Part shown: positions 13,141 through 21,649 of the stretch, one piece after another
How the letters are laid out: every line of letters begins with the position of its first letter
How positions within the stretch are numbered: position 1 is the stretch's first letter
Assembly: GCA_903879775.1 (NCBI GenBank)
Contig: CAIRMY010000187.1
Coordinates: forward strand, 1 to 26,895
DNA from: an uncultured Bacteroidota bacterium
GTDB lineage: Bacteria > Bacteroidota > Bacteroidia > NS11-12g > UBA955
Length of the DNA: 26,895 nt
Direction: 5' to 3'
The notes under the pieces: model-generated
The model's input: only the letters and a program-made list of their open reading frames with translations
Told to the model about the DNA's origin: nothing
The model's database searches: none
Program-made: the position numbers and the translations under genes

Positions 13141-15948
13141 ATGAAAAAAATTCGTGTAGGTATTTTTTTTGGTGGTCAATCTCGTGAAAGAGAAGTTTCT
13201 TTTGCGGGTGGACGAACCGTTTACGACAATCTCGACAAATCAATTTTTGAAGCCATACCCCTATTTGTAGACAGTTTTGGAAACATCGTAAAGGTCGATT
13301 GGCAATACGTTTACAAAGGAAGTATCCGCGATTTTTACCCGCCAGCGAAATTCTTGCCTGAACTTCCACATGGTTTTCAAATTTATGCAGAAAGTTTAAA
13401 CGCTCACGAAGCGCTGAATCAAGCTTTTCCAGAAGAATATCCAGGTTGGATTTCTAAATGGGAACAAATTGCTGCAGAAAATGAACATACAACTGTAGAG
13501 AAACTGTCTGAAGAAAAACTTCAAACTACAATGCTCCAGGAAATTGGTGAAATTGTGCAGTTTGAAACACTCAAAAACCATATAGATTTTGCATTTCTTG
13601 CACTTCATGGCACTTTTGGCGAAGATGGCAGCATTCAAGGTATTTTAGAATGGTTGGGAATTCCGTACAGCGGATCTGGGATTTTACCGTCTGCCATTGG
13701 AATTAATAAATCGATTCAAAAGGATTTCCAAACAGCCACTGGATTGTATGTGAATGAATACCATACAATTGATAAAAGTGCTTGGCAAAATTCAGAAAGC
13801 AATCAAAATGGAAATTACAATCAAAAACAAGAATGGTTTGTAAATTTCAACATGCTATTTGGCGAACAAATGGTTGTTAAACCAGCACATCAGGGGTCTT
13901 CTTTAGGTGTTAGTGTGTTAAAGCATCCAGATTTTGATACATTTTGTAAAGCGGTTGATTTAGCTTTCTTCAAAATGGAATTTAACATAGATGAATTTAA
14001 GCAAAAATCTTCAGAATTCCAAATTGCTGAAATCAAACACTTGACCGATTTACGCAGCGGTCTTGGTTTGCCACTTTTAGTTGATGGTAAGAAATTGAAT
14101 CGGCCAGATGAATTTTACAATTACATACTCAATAATCAAGGCGTTGCAATTCTTGAATCGCTCGATAGCGAATCGCAAGTTGTGATCGAATCGATGATTG
14201 AAGGAAAGGAGTTTAGCTGTATTGTGGTGGCAACAGAAAATGGTGGATGCATGGCACTCCCGCCTACTGAAATTAGAAAATCGGGCGTTATGTTTGATTA
14301 TCGCAGTAAATATTTACCTGGATTATCTAACAAAGTCACACCAATTGAGGTAGATGCAGATGTGATTGATGATATACGCAGGGCTTGTGTTCAACTTTAC
14401 GGCCATTTTGGATTTGAAGTTTACGCAAGAATTGATGGTTTTGTTGATGGCGAAAATGAGATTTTCTTGAATGATCCAAATACCACGAGTGGAATGATGC
14501 CAAGCTCATTCTTCTTCCATCAAGCAGCTGAAATTGGATTGAACCCGAGTAAATTTTTAACATTTATCATTGCTCAATCAATCGATGCAAGAATAAATCA
14601 CCATCCCAAAGGACAAAAATTTGAGCCTTTGAATATGGCTTTTAAGAATTTATTGGAAGGACAAAGTACGGCTGTTCAAAACAAGAAAAAAATTGCGGTC
14701 ATCATGGGTGGCTACAGTTTCGAACGCCATATTAGTATGGAATCGGGACGAAACATCTACGAGAAATTAAGCAGTAGTGAAACCATTGAACCAATTCCTT
14801 TGTTTTTGGCAGGAAATTCACAAGAATATAAATTGTATCGATTGCCTTTAAACATGATGTTAAAGGACAATGCCGATGATATTCGTGAAAAGATTGAACA
14901 TTATTCAGAGAATGCTGTCTTAGCTGAAATTCAAGAAGAAGCCTTTCAAATCACAAATAAATACAATCAAACACCAGTGGTTTTCAAACCTGAAATTGTC
15001 GATTTAGAATCTTTAGCGAAAGAAGTTGAAGGTGTCTTTATTGCTTTGCATGGTAGACCTGGTGAAGATGGAACGCTTCAAACCGATTTGGAAAAAGTTG
15101 GTTTGTATCATAATGGAAGCAAAGCACATAGTGCAGCAATTACAATCAATAAGTTTGAGACAAACAAAAAACTCAGGGAGTTAGGATTTTTAGTTGCTGA
15201 TCATACGATGGTTTCGAAATCGGAATTTTTAGTGGATCAGGCGGGCGTTTCAGAAAGAATCGCAGCTCAATTTGGATTGCCATTAATTGCAAAGCCGGCA
15301 GATGACGGATGCAGTGCTGCTGTGCGTAAAATTAAAACAGTTCAAGAACTTGAATTATTCTTGGAGGTGATTTTCAGAGATGAAAAAGCACTATCTGAAA
15401 GACATTGTGAATTGTTAAGATTAAATTCAAACGATGAAATCCCTCAAAAGAATGAACTGTTGATTGAAAAATTCATTGATAAAGGAGATTGCGTTAGATT
15501 TCTCGAAGTTACGGGAGGTATGGTGACTCATCTTAACGCCCAAGGCGAGTTAGAATATGAGATGTTTGAACCTTCTGAATCACTTGCCGAATCTGAAATT
15601 TTAAGTTTAGAAGAGAAATTCTTGGCTGGTGAGGGACAAAATCTCACGCCTTCTCGTTTTTCTAAAGAGATCAAAGAACAACAGCGCATTTCATTAGAGG
15701 TGAGGCAAACACTTGAAAAAGTTGCAAGGGCACTTGATGTAACAGGATATTGCAGGATTGATGCTTTTGTCCGAATTTTTGCAGATGGCAAGGTTGAAAC
15801 AGTGATTATTGAGATAAATTCTCTTCCTGGAATGACACCAGCCACTTGTATTTATCATCAAGCGGCAATAAATGGGTATAAACCTTTTGATTTTATCGAA
15901 GAAATATTGAAATTTGGAGCATCTACATTAAATAAACATGGAAAATAA
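13141..15948 (+). CDS. ddl: Tandem-duplicated D-alanine--D-alanine ligase (two ATP-grasp modules in one chain)
   Basis: Ddl joins two D-Ala with ATP for peptidoglycan. Normal Ddl has about 300-370 residues; this chain has 935 and holds two full modules, about 1-485 and 515-925. Module A: GGQSRERE (11-18, Glu16), HGTFGEDG (156-163), Lys190, KPAHQGSSLG (247-256, Ser253), Glu350, RSKY (388-391, Tyr391), RID (430-432), then DPNTTSGM (445-452). Module B: GGYSFERH (523-530, Glu528), HGRPGEDG (637-644), Lys671, KPADDGCSAA (718-727), Glu776, EEKF (824-827), RID (872-874), EINSLPGMT (891-899). By alignment to E. coli DdlB, A keeps the Glu15-Ser150-Tyr216 triad but has Asp for metal ligand Glu270; B keeps the metal site but has Cys724 for Ser150 and Phe827 for Tyr216. 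The frame is unbroken, so this is a real fusion. Residues 262-340 of A are an insertion. Coupled to the PASTA gene. Confidence 0.9.
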   Translation: MKKIRVGIFFGGQSREREVSFAGGRTVYDNLDKSIFEAIPLFVDSFGNIVKVDWQYVYKGSIRDFYPPAKFLPELPHGFQIYAESLNAHEALNQAFPEEYPGWISKWEQIAAENEHTTVEKLSEEKLQTTMLQEIGEIVQFETLKNHIDFAFLALHGTFGEDGSIQGILEWLGIPYSGSGILPSAIGINKSIQKDFQTATGLYVNEYHTIDKSAWQNSESNQNGNYNQKQEWFVNFNMLFGEQMVVKPAHQGSSLGVSVLKHPDFDTFCKAVDLAFFKMEFNIDEFKQKSSEFQIAEIKHLTDLRSGLGLPLLVDGKKLNRPDEFYNYILNNQGVAILESLDSESQVVIESMIEGKEFSCIVVATENGGCMALPPTEIRKSGVMFDYRSKYLPGLSNKVTPIEVDADVIDDIRRACVQLYGHFGFEVYARIDGFVDGENEIFLNDPNTTSGMMPSSFFFHQAAEIGLNPSKFLTFIIAQSIDARINHHPKGQKFEPLNMAFKNLLEGQSTAVQNKKKIAVIMGGYSFERHISMESGRNIYEKLSSSETIEPIPLFLAGNSQEYKLYRLPLNMMLKDNADDIREKIEHYSENAVLAEIQEEAFQITNKYNQTPVVFKPEIVDLESLAKEVEGVFIALHGRPGEDGTLQTDLEKVGLYHNGSKAHSAAITINKFETNKKLRELGFLVADHTMVSKSEFLVDQAGVSERIAAQFGLPLIAKPADDGCSAAVRKIKTVQELELFLEVIFRDEKALSERHCELLRLNSNDEIPQKNELLIEKFIDKGDCVRFLEVTGGMVTHLNAQGELEYEMFEPSESLAESEILSLEEKFLAGEGQNLTPSRFSKEIKEQQRISLEVRQTLEKVARALDVTGYCRIDAFVRIFADGKVETVIIEINSLPGMTPATCIYHQAAINGYKPFDFIEEILKFGASTLNKHGK

Positions 15949-16546
15949 CACTAAAAATTGGCTGTACAATATTGGCGCAGCAATTGGCATCTTGAGCATT
16001 TTGATATTTTGTGTTTATTTAGGACTCGGATGGTATACGAAGCATAACATAAAAATAAAAGTGCCCGTACTCACTGGTAAAACGATTTCGGATGCTGAGT
16101 CTGAATTAAAGCAATTGGGTTTATCTCTTAAAATAATTGACAGTGTTTACAATGAGAAAGCAGAAGCATTTTCGATTATTGAACAGATTCCTGCAGCAAA
16201 CGAAGAAGTAAAACCAGACAGAGCAATCTATGTGGTTATTAATTCAGGCAATAAACCAAAAGTGAAAATGCCAAAGTTAATCGATCAAAGTTTAACATTG
16301 AGTAAAGCAGTGATTAAAAACAATGGGCTAATTTTGGGCAATATTTCATACAGTTACGATGAAATAGGAAATAATTTGGTTATATCGCAATTGGTTAATG
16401 GACGAGAAATCGAGCCTGGAACTCTTTTAAATAAAGGAACTACAATTGATCTGGTTGTTATTTCAAACAATAAAGAGCAATTTCCAGAGATGATCGATTC
16501 AACAGAAAATTCAACCACCGAAACTCCAGAATTAAAAGAGAATTAA
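15938..16546 (+). CDS. PASTA-domain membrane protein
   Basis: A protein of 202 residues with a short cytoplasmic N-terminus, one membrane helix (about 11-31) and two PASTA domains outside (about 38-103 and 107-176), followed by a Thr/Glu-rich tail. PASTA domains bind peptidoglycan or beta-lactams and occur in Ser/Thr kinases and penicillin-binding proteins; here there is no kinase or transpeptidase part. Its ATG overlaps the ligase stop by 11 bases, so the two are made together, which fits a wall-related role such as sensing or guiding peptidoglycan synthesis. A small PASTA protein behind ddl is, from memory, common in Bacteroidota. The exact function is not known. Confidence 0.88.
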   Translation: MENNTKNWLYNIGAAIGILSILIFCVYLGLGWYTKHNIKIKVPVLTGKTISDAESELKQLGLSLKIIDSVYNEKAEAFSIIEQIPAANEEVKPDRAIYVVINSGNKPKVKMPKLIDQSLTLSKAVIKNNGLILGNISYSYDEIGNNLVISQLVNGREIEPGTLLNKGTTIDLVVISNNKEQFPEMIDSTENSTTETPELKEN

Positions 16547-16601
16547 TTTTTTATTCATATAAATACAATAAATTAAATATAATTTACGTTATTTGAATCA
16601 G

Positions 16602-16634
16602 CAGATTAATCTGTTAAAATTCTTCTCGAAGAAT
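16602..16634 (+). promoter_or_regulatory. Palindrome and hairpin just before the T9SS cargo gene
   Basis: CAGATTAATCTG (16602-16613) is a perfect 12-bp palindrome, a possible dimer-binding site. Six bases on, ATTCTT/AAGAAT (16619-16624 and 16629-16634, loop CTCG) forms a hairpin ending 5 bases before the ATG. No good TAnnTTTG is seen in this 93-base gap. The role in control of the next gene is a guess. Confidence 0.3.
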
Positions 16635-16639
16635 AAGAA

Positions 16640-18601
16640 ATGAAGCAATTTAGTGGTAAAGGGATTCGTCTATTAAAATTACATGCCATTTTGGGCCTGT
16701 TTTACCTATGTACTTTTTGTGAGCAAATTAATGCTCAACCAATTTCCATTACTCATTTAAATTCAGACAGTTATAGAGAATCAAAACTCAAACATATCCC
16801 CTTTGAATCGTCAATTGCCTATAACATCACAGATACGTTGGCACTTCCTTTCTTTGAAGACTTTTCATATGATCATTTTGGTTTCCCCGACAATAAAAAA
16901 TGGTGCGATATTCAAGTTTGGGTAAATCCGAATTTTGGCGTCAATCCCCCAAATTACCAGGTTGCCACTTTCGATCACTTAAACAAATTTGGAACGCCTT
17001 ATTCAAACCTAGATAAGCAAAAAATGGTTTTTGCAGATAGTTTAACATCTCAACCCATTAACCTTCAGTTTTATTTCAAAGGTGCTACTTCTTATCCTTA
17101 TCAGTTAACAGACAATATTTATTTGAGCTTTTTTTATCAGCCTCAAGGATTTGGTGATGTTCCAGAAGTCGAAGATTCATTGATTTTATTTTTCAAAAAC
17201 TCTAAAAAACAATGGGTCAGAGTTTGGAGCGTTGGAGGTACAAGTAAAGATACTTTTAAGCAAGTTTATATCCCAATAAATTCTTTGGATTATTTGTACA
17301 AAGACTTTCAATTCAGATGGGTGAATTATACAAAGTCAACGGGCAATTTAAATCATTGGAATTTAGACTATATTCGTTTGGATAGAAGTCGAAATCCAGC
17401 GAACGACAAAATTGAAGATGTTGGTATTGTGAACGTGAAAAATGGGCTTTGCAAAGACTATTTTAACGTTCCTTATAGTCATTATAAATCGAATTCGAAT
17501 ATCAAAGGACTAGGCCCTAATGTTCAAGTGGGCAATTTGTATTTGAACAATGCAGTTCAGACCCGATTTCAGCTAGACATTCGCAACAAATTTGACAAGC
17601 AAATTTTCATCCAACCCTTTGCTTTATCTTCGAGAAACATTACTAAGAGTTCAGATACTATAGAAAAGTTTGATGTGCCATTTTTCGATACTTTATCGTC
17701 AGAAGTTCCCTCATTAAAGTTTACATACCAAATTGCACCACAGAGTAACGATATCACCCCCGACAATTACAATTCAACAACCAACAACAACAAAGTTGTA
17801 ATGACACATGAGTTTTTACCTTGGTATGCATACGATGATGGTTCAGCTGAAGGTGGATTTGGATTGGATTATGCTTATTTGGGAAATATAAAAGGACAAT
17901 TTGCGATGGAATTTAATACCATAAAAGATGATTCTTTGCGAGGTGTATCGATGTATTTCACCCATACCAATGCAGATGTAAGCCAAAGAAGTTTTAAAAT
18001 TAGAATTTGGAGAGCATTGTCGCCGGTTGGCAGTGCAGATAACAAAGACCAATTGGTTTATGAAATGAATGTTGATAAACCTATTTACAGAGATTCAATC
18101 AATTTGTTTCATTATTTCTTCTTTGATTCTACCATACATTTACCAGCGGGGAAATATTATGTAGGATGGTTGCAAAACATGCCCTATGTATTGAATGTTG
18201 GTTACGACAACAACTACCGTTACAACCAAAAAGATCAAGCGAATCCACACCTATTTTATAACTTATTGGGTAGTTGGGAAAAAGCAGATTTTGAAATCAA
18301 GGGAACACCAATGATTAGAATGCTTTTTGGCGAACGAATTGATTATACTTTTTCAACCAATAAAATTGAAAAAATCAGTGTAAATGTTTATCCAAACCCA
18401 TCAAACAACTATATTCAAATTTTCCCGAGTTCAGGGGTGGTTGCTAAAACAGAAATTTTAGATCTTTCTGGTAGAATCATACTGACGAAGAATGGGCATA
18501 ACGAAGTTTTTGATATATCAAATTTAAAACCTGGCCTATATTTGACAAGAGTAATGCTCGTTAACGGACAAATTGGCAAGGCTCAATTTTTCAAACAATA
18601 A
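16640..18601 (+). CDS. Secreted protein with C-terminal type IX sorting domain
   Basis: A protein of 653 residues with a signal peptide (hydrophobic core about 11-27, probable cut after INA at 32). The last 80 residues (574-653) are a type A T9SS sorting domain: VNVYPNP near 581-587, ILDLSGR, then FDISNLKPGLYLTRV and a basic end. The middle is beta-rich with aromatic and Asn/Asp-rich segments; LPFFEDFS (48-55) after the signal recurs in large Bacteroidota surface proteins, from memory. No catalytic motif is visible. It is exported by Sec and then by the type IX system to the cell surface or medium. It follows the PASTA gene by 93 bases and precedes the rhodanese by 3 bases. Confidence 0.85.
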   Translation: MKQFSGKGIRLLKLHAILGLFYLCTFCEQINAQPISITHLNSDSYRESKLKHIPFESSIAYNITDTLALPFFEDFSYDHFGFPDNKKWCDIQVWVNPNFGVNPPNYQVATFDHLNKFGTPYSNLDKQKMVFADSLTSQPINLQFYFKGATSYPYQLTDNIYLSFFYQPQGFGDVPEVEDSLILFFKNSKKQWVRVWSVGGTSKDTFKQVYIPINSLDYLYKDFQFRWVNYTKSTGNLNHWNLDYIRLDRSRNPANDKIEDVGIVNVKNGLCKDYFNVPYSHYKSNSNIKGLGPNVQVGNLYLNNAVQTRFQLDIRNKFDKQIFIQPFALSSRNITKSSDTIEKFDVPFFDTLSSEVPSLKFTYQIAPQSNDITPDNYNSTTNNNKVVMTHEFLPWYAYDDGSAEGGFGLDYAYLGNIKGQFAMEFNTIKDDSLRGVSMYFTHTNADVSQRSFKIRIWRALSPVGSADNKDQLVYEMNVDKPIYRDSINLFHYFFFDSTIHLPAGKYYVGWLQNMPYVLNVGYDNNYRYNQKDQANPHLFYNLLGSWEKADFEIKGTPMIRMLFGERIDYTFSTNKIEKISVNVYPNPSNNYIQIFPSSGVVAKTEILDLSGRIILTKNGHNEVFDISNLKPGLYLTRVMLVNGQIGKAQFFKQ

Positions 18602-18604
18602 TCA

Positions 18605-18913
18605 ATGATCCAAGATATTTCTGTAATCGAATTAAAGCGTAGAATCGATACAAGTGAAGCATTAAACATTTTAGATGTTAGAGAGCAATATGAATTCGAT
18701 GAGTTTAACTTGAATGGCAAATTGATCCCATTGGGTGAATTGCCAGGTCAATTAGATGAACTAATTGATTGGAAAAATGAAGAAATCATTGTCCATTGCC
18801 GTTCAGGCAAAAGAAGTGCGACCGCACAGCAATTTTTATTGCAAAACGGTTTCACAAACGTACGAAATCTAATTGGTGGTGTAATTGACTGGCAATTAGA
18901 ATTTGGAATGTAA
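18605..18913 (+). CDS. Single-domain rhodanese-like protein
   Basis: A cytoplasmic protein of 102 residues forming one rhodanese domain. It has the N-terminal ILDVREQYEFDEFNL (22-36) and the active-site loop HCRSGKRSATA (64-74) with Cys65 as the sulfur-carrying residue, followed by GFTNVRNLIGGVIDW (82-96). The six-residue loop after Cys is the sulfurtransferase type (GlpE/PspE-like). It would move sulfur from thiosulfate or a persulfide to an acceptor. It begins 3 bases after the T9SS protein stop, so it is co-transcribed with it, though one is secreted and the other is not. Confidence 0.9.
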   Translation: MIQDISVIELKRRIDTSEALNILDVREQYEFDEFNLNGKLIPLGELPGQLDELIDWKNEEIIVHCRSGKRSATAQQFLLQNGFTNVRNLIGGVIDWQLEFGM

Positions 18914-18931
18914 TTCCTAGTTTATTTATAT

Positions 18932-18939
18932 TATTTTTG
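18932..18939 (+). promoter_or_regulatory. -7 promoter element (TATTTTTG) of the multiheme cytochrome gene
   Basis: TATTTTTG fits the consensus and ends 11 bases before the ATG at 18951. TTTG at 18902-18905 is 26 bases upstream, longer than usual, so the -33 element is uncertain. Confidence 0.5.
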
Positions 18940-18950
18940 CCTGAATCCAA

Positions 18951-20924
18951 ATGAAGTCTCAGGTAAGAAATATTGTATTGTTTAGCATTTTCTTGCTAAT
19001 CATTTTACTGGCATTGTTTTATACCAATATTTTCGCGAATTCAAATAGCAAAAGTTCTAAAGATACCGGCTATTTTCTGAATATAAACGATACTGTTGAC
19101 TATGTAGGAATGGAAACTTGTAAAGGGTGTCATTCAGATAAACACTCAACATTTGTTCACACTGGAATGGGCAAAAGCTTTGATTTGGCTTCGCTAAGTA
19201 AAACTTCCGGCAATTTCAAGCAAAACCAACCTGTTTACGATACAAACCGCGATTTATATTACTATCCGTTTTGGGAAAATTCCAAACTATTCATCCAAGA
19301 ATTTAGACTTTTAAACAAAGACACGGTTCATTCAAGAACAGAACAGATTTCGCACATTATTGGTAGTGGACAACACACGAACAGCCATTTTTGGTCAGAC
19401 AATGGTTTTGTGTATCAGGCACCTCTCACCTATTACACACAAAAAGGGAAATGGGATCTTCCGCCTGGATTCGAAGTTTCGAATACATCATTTCACCGAA
19501 AAATTGATATTGAATGTATGTCGTGCCACAATGGAATTCCAAAGGTTAATTCTGAATCTGTAAACTTTTTCGAGAAAATCCCTCTGGGTATTGATTGTGA
19601 ACGTTGCCATGGCCCGGGCGAATTGCATGTCAATGAAAAAAGAAATGGCATATTGGTCGACACGCGAAAGATGGCCGACCGAACAATTGTTAATCCCAAA
19701 AGGCTTCCCTTTTCCCTCCAAATCGACATTTGTCAAAGATGCCATTTACAGGGAAATAACGTGTTAAAACCGGGTAAAAAATTCACAGATTTCAGACCTG
19801 GAATGAAATTATCGGATGTGTTTGAAATTTACATGCCGAAATATTCAAACAACGATTATTTTGTGATGGCCGGTCATTCAGACCGATTCCAAAAAAGCGA
19901 ATGCTTCATAAAGTCGAACAAAACCAATACAGAAATTTACAATCCCAAAATCAATTTCACCTGCATCAATTGTCATGACCCACATGTAAGTGTTAAAGAT
20001 ACAAAAATTGAATTATTTAACAAACAATGTAAAAATTGTCATTTTGAGCAAACCACCAAGAGCAAGTTAAAGAGTTGTAAGTTAAATTCCAATCAGCAAA
20101 TCCATCAAAAGGGTTGTGTTGGTTGCCATATGCCAGCGAGTGGATCGGAGGATATTCCGCATGTACTTGTTCACGATCACAAAATTCAACGTCCATCAAA
20201 ATCAATTAATTTAGAAAAAGACAAAGGACAATTACTTGGCTTATATGCAGTTAATAATCCAAATCCGAGTAATGAATCACTCATTAAAGCATATTTAAGC
20301 TACTTCGAAAAATTTGATCCCAACCCGTTTTATTTACAAAAAGCGGAGATCTTATTACGCAACAATCAAAATGTTACAGATGAATTGCTGTTGGCATATT
20401 TGAAGGGGCAACACCAGGCTGTTATTTCCTTTTCTGAGGAAATAAATTTAGATGAAATTGATGCTTGGACATGTTACCGGGTTGCAAAATCTTTTGACAA
20501 ATCTCAAAACATTCAAAAAGCTTTAGAATGGTATTCATTGGCTTACAATAAGATGAAAATGAATTTAGATTTTGGAGCAGAATATGCCAATTGTTTAATT
20601 CGAAACAAGGAAATTGGGAAAGCCAAAGAAATTCTTTTTGCACAATTAAAAATTGCAAAAAAGCATGAATTAACCCATCTCAACTTAGCTTCCTGTTATT
20701 TTATTGAGGGACAGTATAACGACGCAAAAAAATCTATGTTGTATACCTTGAATTTAAATCCCGACAACATTGAAGCATGCATGTACTTAGTTGAATTGCA
20801 CTTGAAATTTGGAGAAAATGATAAAGCCAATGAATATTTACAGCGCGTGGCAAATATTAAAAATTTAGCCATTGGTAAAAAATCATTTACAATTGAAAGT
20901 GTGAAAAGGCTTTTATCAAAATAA
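18951..20924 (+). CDS. Seven-heme cytochrome c with C-terminal TPR-like region
   Basis: A protein of 657 residues anchored by an N-terminal helix (7-24) and otherwise periplasmic. Seven CxxCH heme sites are present: C57KGCH, C189MSCH, C216ERCH, C261QRCH, C338INCH, C360KNCH and C389VGCH. CERCHGPGELH (216-226) and CINCHDPH (338-345) are typical of the cytochrome c554-like and doubled-CXXCH families. From about 420 on there are no more heme sites; pairs of helices such as WYSLAYNKM, AEYANCLIRN and HLNLASCYFIEGQYNDAKKS (577-596) look like TPRs. It should carry electrons in or across the periplasm, with the TPR part holding a partner. No catalytic subunit, quinol dehydrogenase or heme maturation gene is nearby. 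Seven rather than eight sites is uneven for this family. Confidence 0.85.
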   Translation: MKSQVRNIVLFSIFLLIILLALFYTNIFANSNSKSSKDTGYFLNINDTVDYVGMETCKGCHSDKHSTFVHTGMGKSFDLASLSKTSGNFKQNQPVYDTNRDLYYYPFWENSKLFIQEFRLLNKDTVHSRTEQISHIIGSGQHTNSHFWSDNGFVYQAPLTYYTQKGKWDLPPGFEVSNTSFHRKIDIECMSCHNGIPKVNSESVNFFEKIPLGIDCERCHGPGELHVNEKRNGILVDTRKMADRTIVNPKRLPFSLQIDICQRCHLQGNNVLKPGKKFTDFRPGMKLSDVFEIYMPKYSNNDYFVMAGHSDRFQKSECFIKSNKTNTEIYNPKINFTCINCHDPHVSVKDTKIELFNKQCKNCHFEQTTKSKLKSCKLNSNQQIHQKGCVGCHMPASGSEDIPHVLVHDHKIQRPSKSINLEKDKGQLLGLYAVNNPNPSNESLIKAYLSYFEKFDPNPFYLQKAEILLRNNQNVTDELLLAYLKGQHQAVISFSEEINLDEIDAWTCYRVAKSFDKSQNIQKALEWYSLAYNKMKMNLDFGAEYANCLIRNKEIGKAKEILFAQLKIAKKHELTHLNLASCYFIEGQYNDAKKSMLYTLNLNPDNIEACMYLVELHLKFGENDKANEYLQRVANIKNLAIGKKSFTIESVKRLLSK

Positions 20925-20963
20925 TCACAGAAATTTCAGATTTTTTATTGAAATTTGTAAGAC

Positions 20964-21623
20964 ATGTTAGACAAGTTCGGAATTGCCAAAGTCATTGCCA
21001 AAGAGTTAAAAAACGGTTTTTATGTTAATTTAGGCATCGGTATACCAACGTTGGTTGCCAATTACATACCTGAAGGCATTGAAGTTGTTTTACAAAGTGA
21101 AAATGGATTGCTTGGTATGGGCCCTTTCCCATTTGAAGGCGAAGAAGATGCAGATTTGATCAACGCAGGAAAACAAACAATTACCATGGTCAATGGATCT
21201 TCAATATTTGATAGCGCAACGAGCTTTGGAATGATTAGAGCGGGAAAAGTAGATTTAACGGTATTGGGTGCCATGGAAGTGAGCGATAATGGCGACATTG
21301 CAAACTGGAAAATACCTGGTAAAATGGTTAAGGGAATGGGCGGTGCAATGGACTTAGTTGCTTCTGCAAAAAACATTATTGTAGCCATGCAGCATACCAA
21401 TAAAGCTGGTGAAAGTAAATTACTTCCTAAATGCAGTTTGCCTTTAACTGGCTTGGCTTGTGTGAAAAAAGTTGTAACTGAATTGGGTGTATTTGATATT
21501 ACTGAAAGAGGTTTTGAATTGAAGGAAATTGCTCCAGGTGTTACCGTTGAAGAGGTAAAGTCTAAAACCCTTGGGCGATTGGTCATTGAAGGAGAAATAC
21601 CTGTGATCAATTTAGAATCTTAA
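20964..21623 (+). CDS. scoB: 3-oxoacid CoA-transferase subunit B
   Basis: The beta subunit of a succinyl-CoA:3-ketoacid (or acetate/butyrate-acetoacetate) CoA-transferase, 219 residues. It has LGIGIPTLV (23-31) and SENGLLGMGPFP (45-56), where Glu46 is the catalytic glutamate that forms the CoA thioester, followed by DADLINAGKQ. The enzyme moves CoA between succinate or acetate and acetoacetate in ketone-body and short-chain acid use. Length is normal for a separate B subunit. The A subunit, usually directly upstream, is missing: the neighbours are a cytochrome and a small membrane protein. It must lie elsewhere in the genome. A poor -7 match GAAATTTG (20950-20957) precedes the ATG. Confidence 0.93.
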   Translation: MLDKFGIAKVIAKELKNGFYVNLGIGIPTLVANYIPEGIEVVLQSENGLLGMGPFPFEGEEDADLINAGKQTITMVNGSSIFDSATSFGMIRAGKVDLTVLGAMEVSDNGDIANWKIPGKMVKGMGGAMDLVASAKNIIVAMQHTNKAGESKLLPKCSLPLTGLACVKKVVTELGVFDITERGFELKEIAPGVTVEEVKSKTLGRLVIEGEIPVINLES

Positions 21624-21637
21624 TTCGAATCCTCCCT

Positions 21638-21645
21638 TATCTTTG
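21638..21645 (+). promoter_or_regulatory. -7 promoter element (TATCTTTG) of the small membrane protein
   Basis: A perfect TAnnTTTG, identical to the one before the MBOAT gene, four bases before the ATG at 21650. Its presence is the best evidence that the small ORF after it is a real gene. Confidence 0.55.
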
Positions 21646-21649
21646 CAAT

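Noticed and set aside
15528..15845. A 105-residue open frame on the - strand in the second ligase module.
   Set aside because: It is antisense to highly conserved ATP-grasp motifs and has no promoter or family match.
13141..15948. The double-length ligase as two genes fused by a sequencing error.
   Set aside because: The frame is continuous through a linker (about 486-514) with normal codon use; loss of a stop by one error is possible, but no ATG or promoter element stands at the junction.
21062..21610. A 182-residue open frame on the - strand opposite scoB.
   Set aside because: It mirrors the conserved CoA-transferase reading frame; the composition is that of a shadow and no start signal is present.
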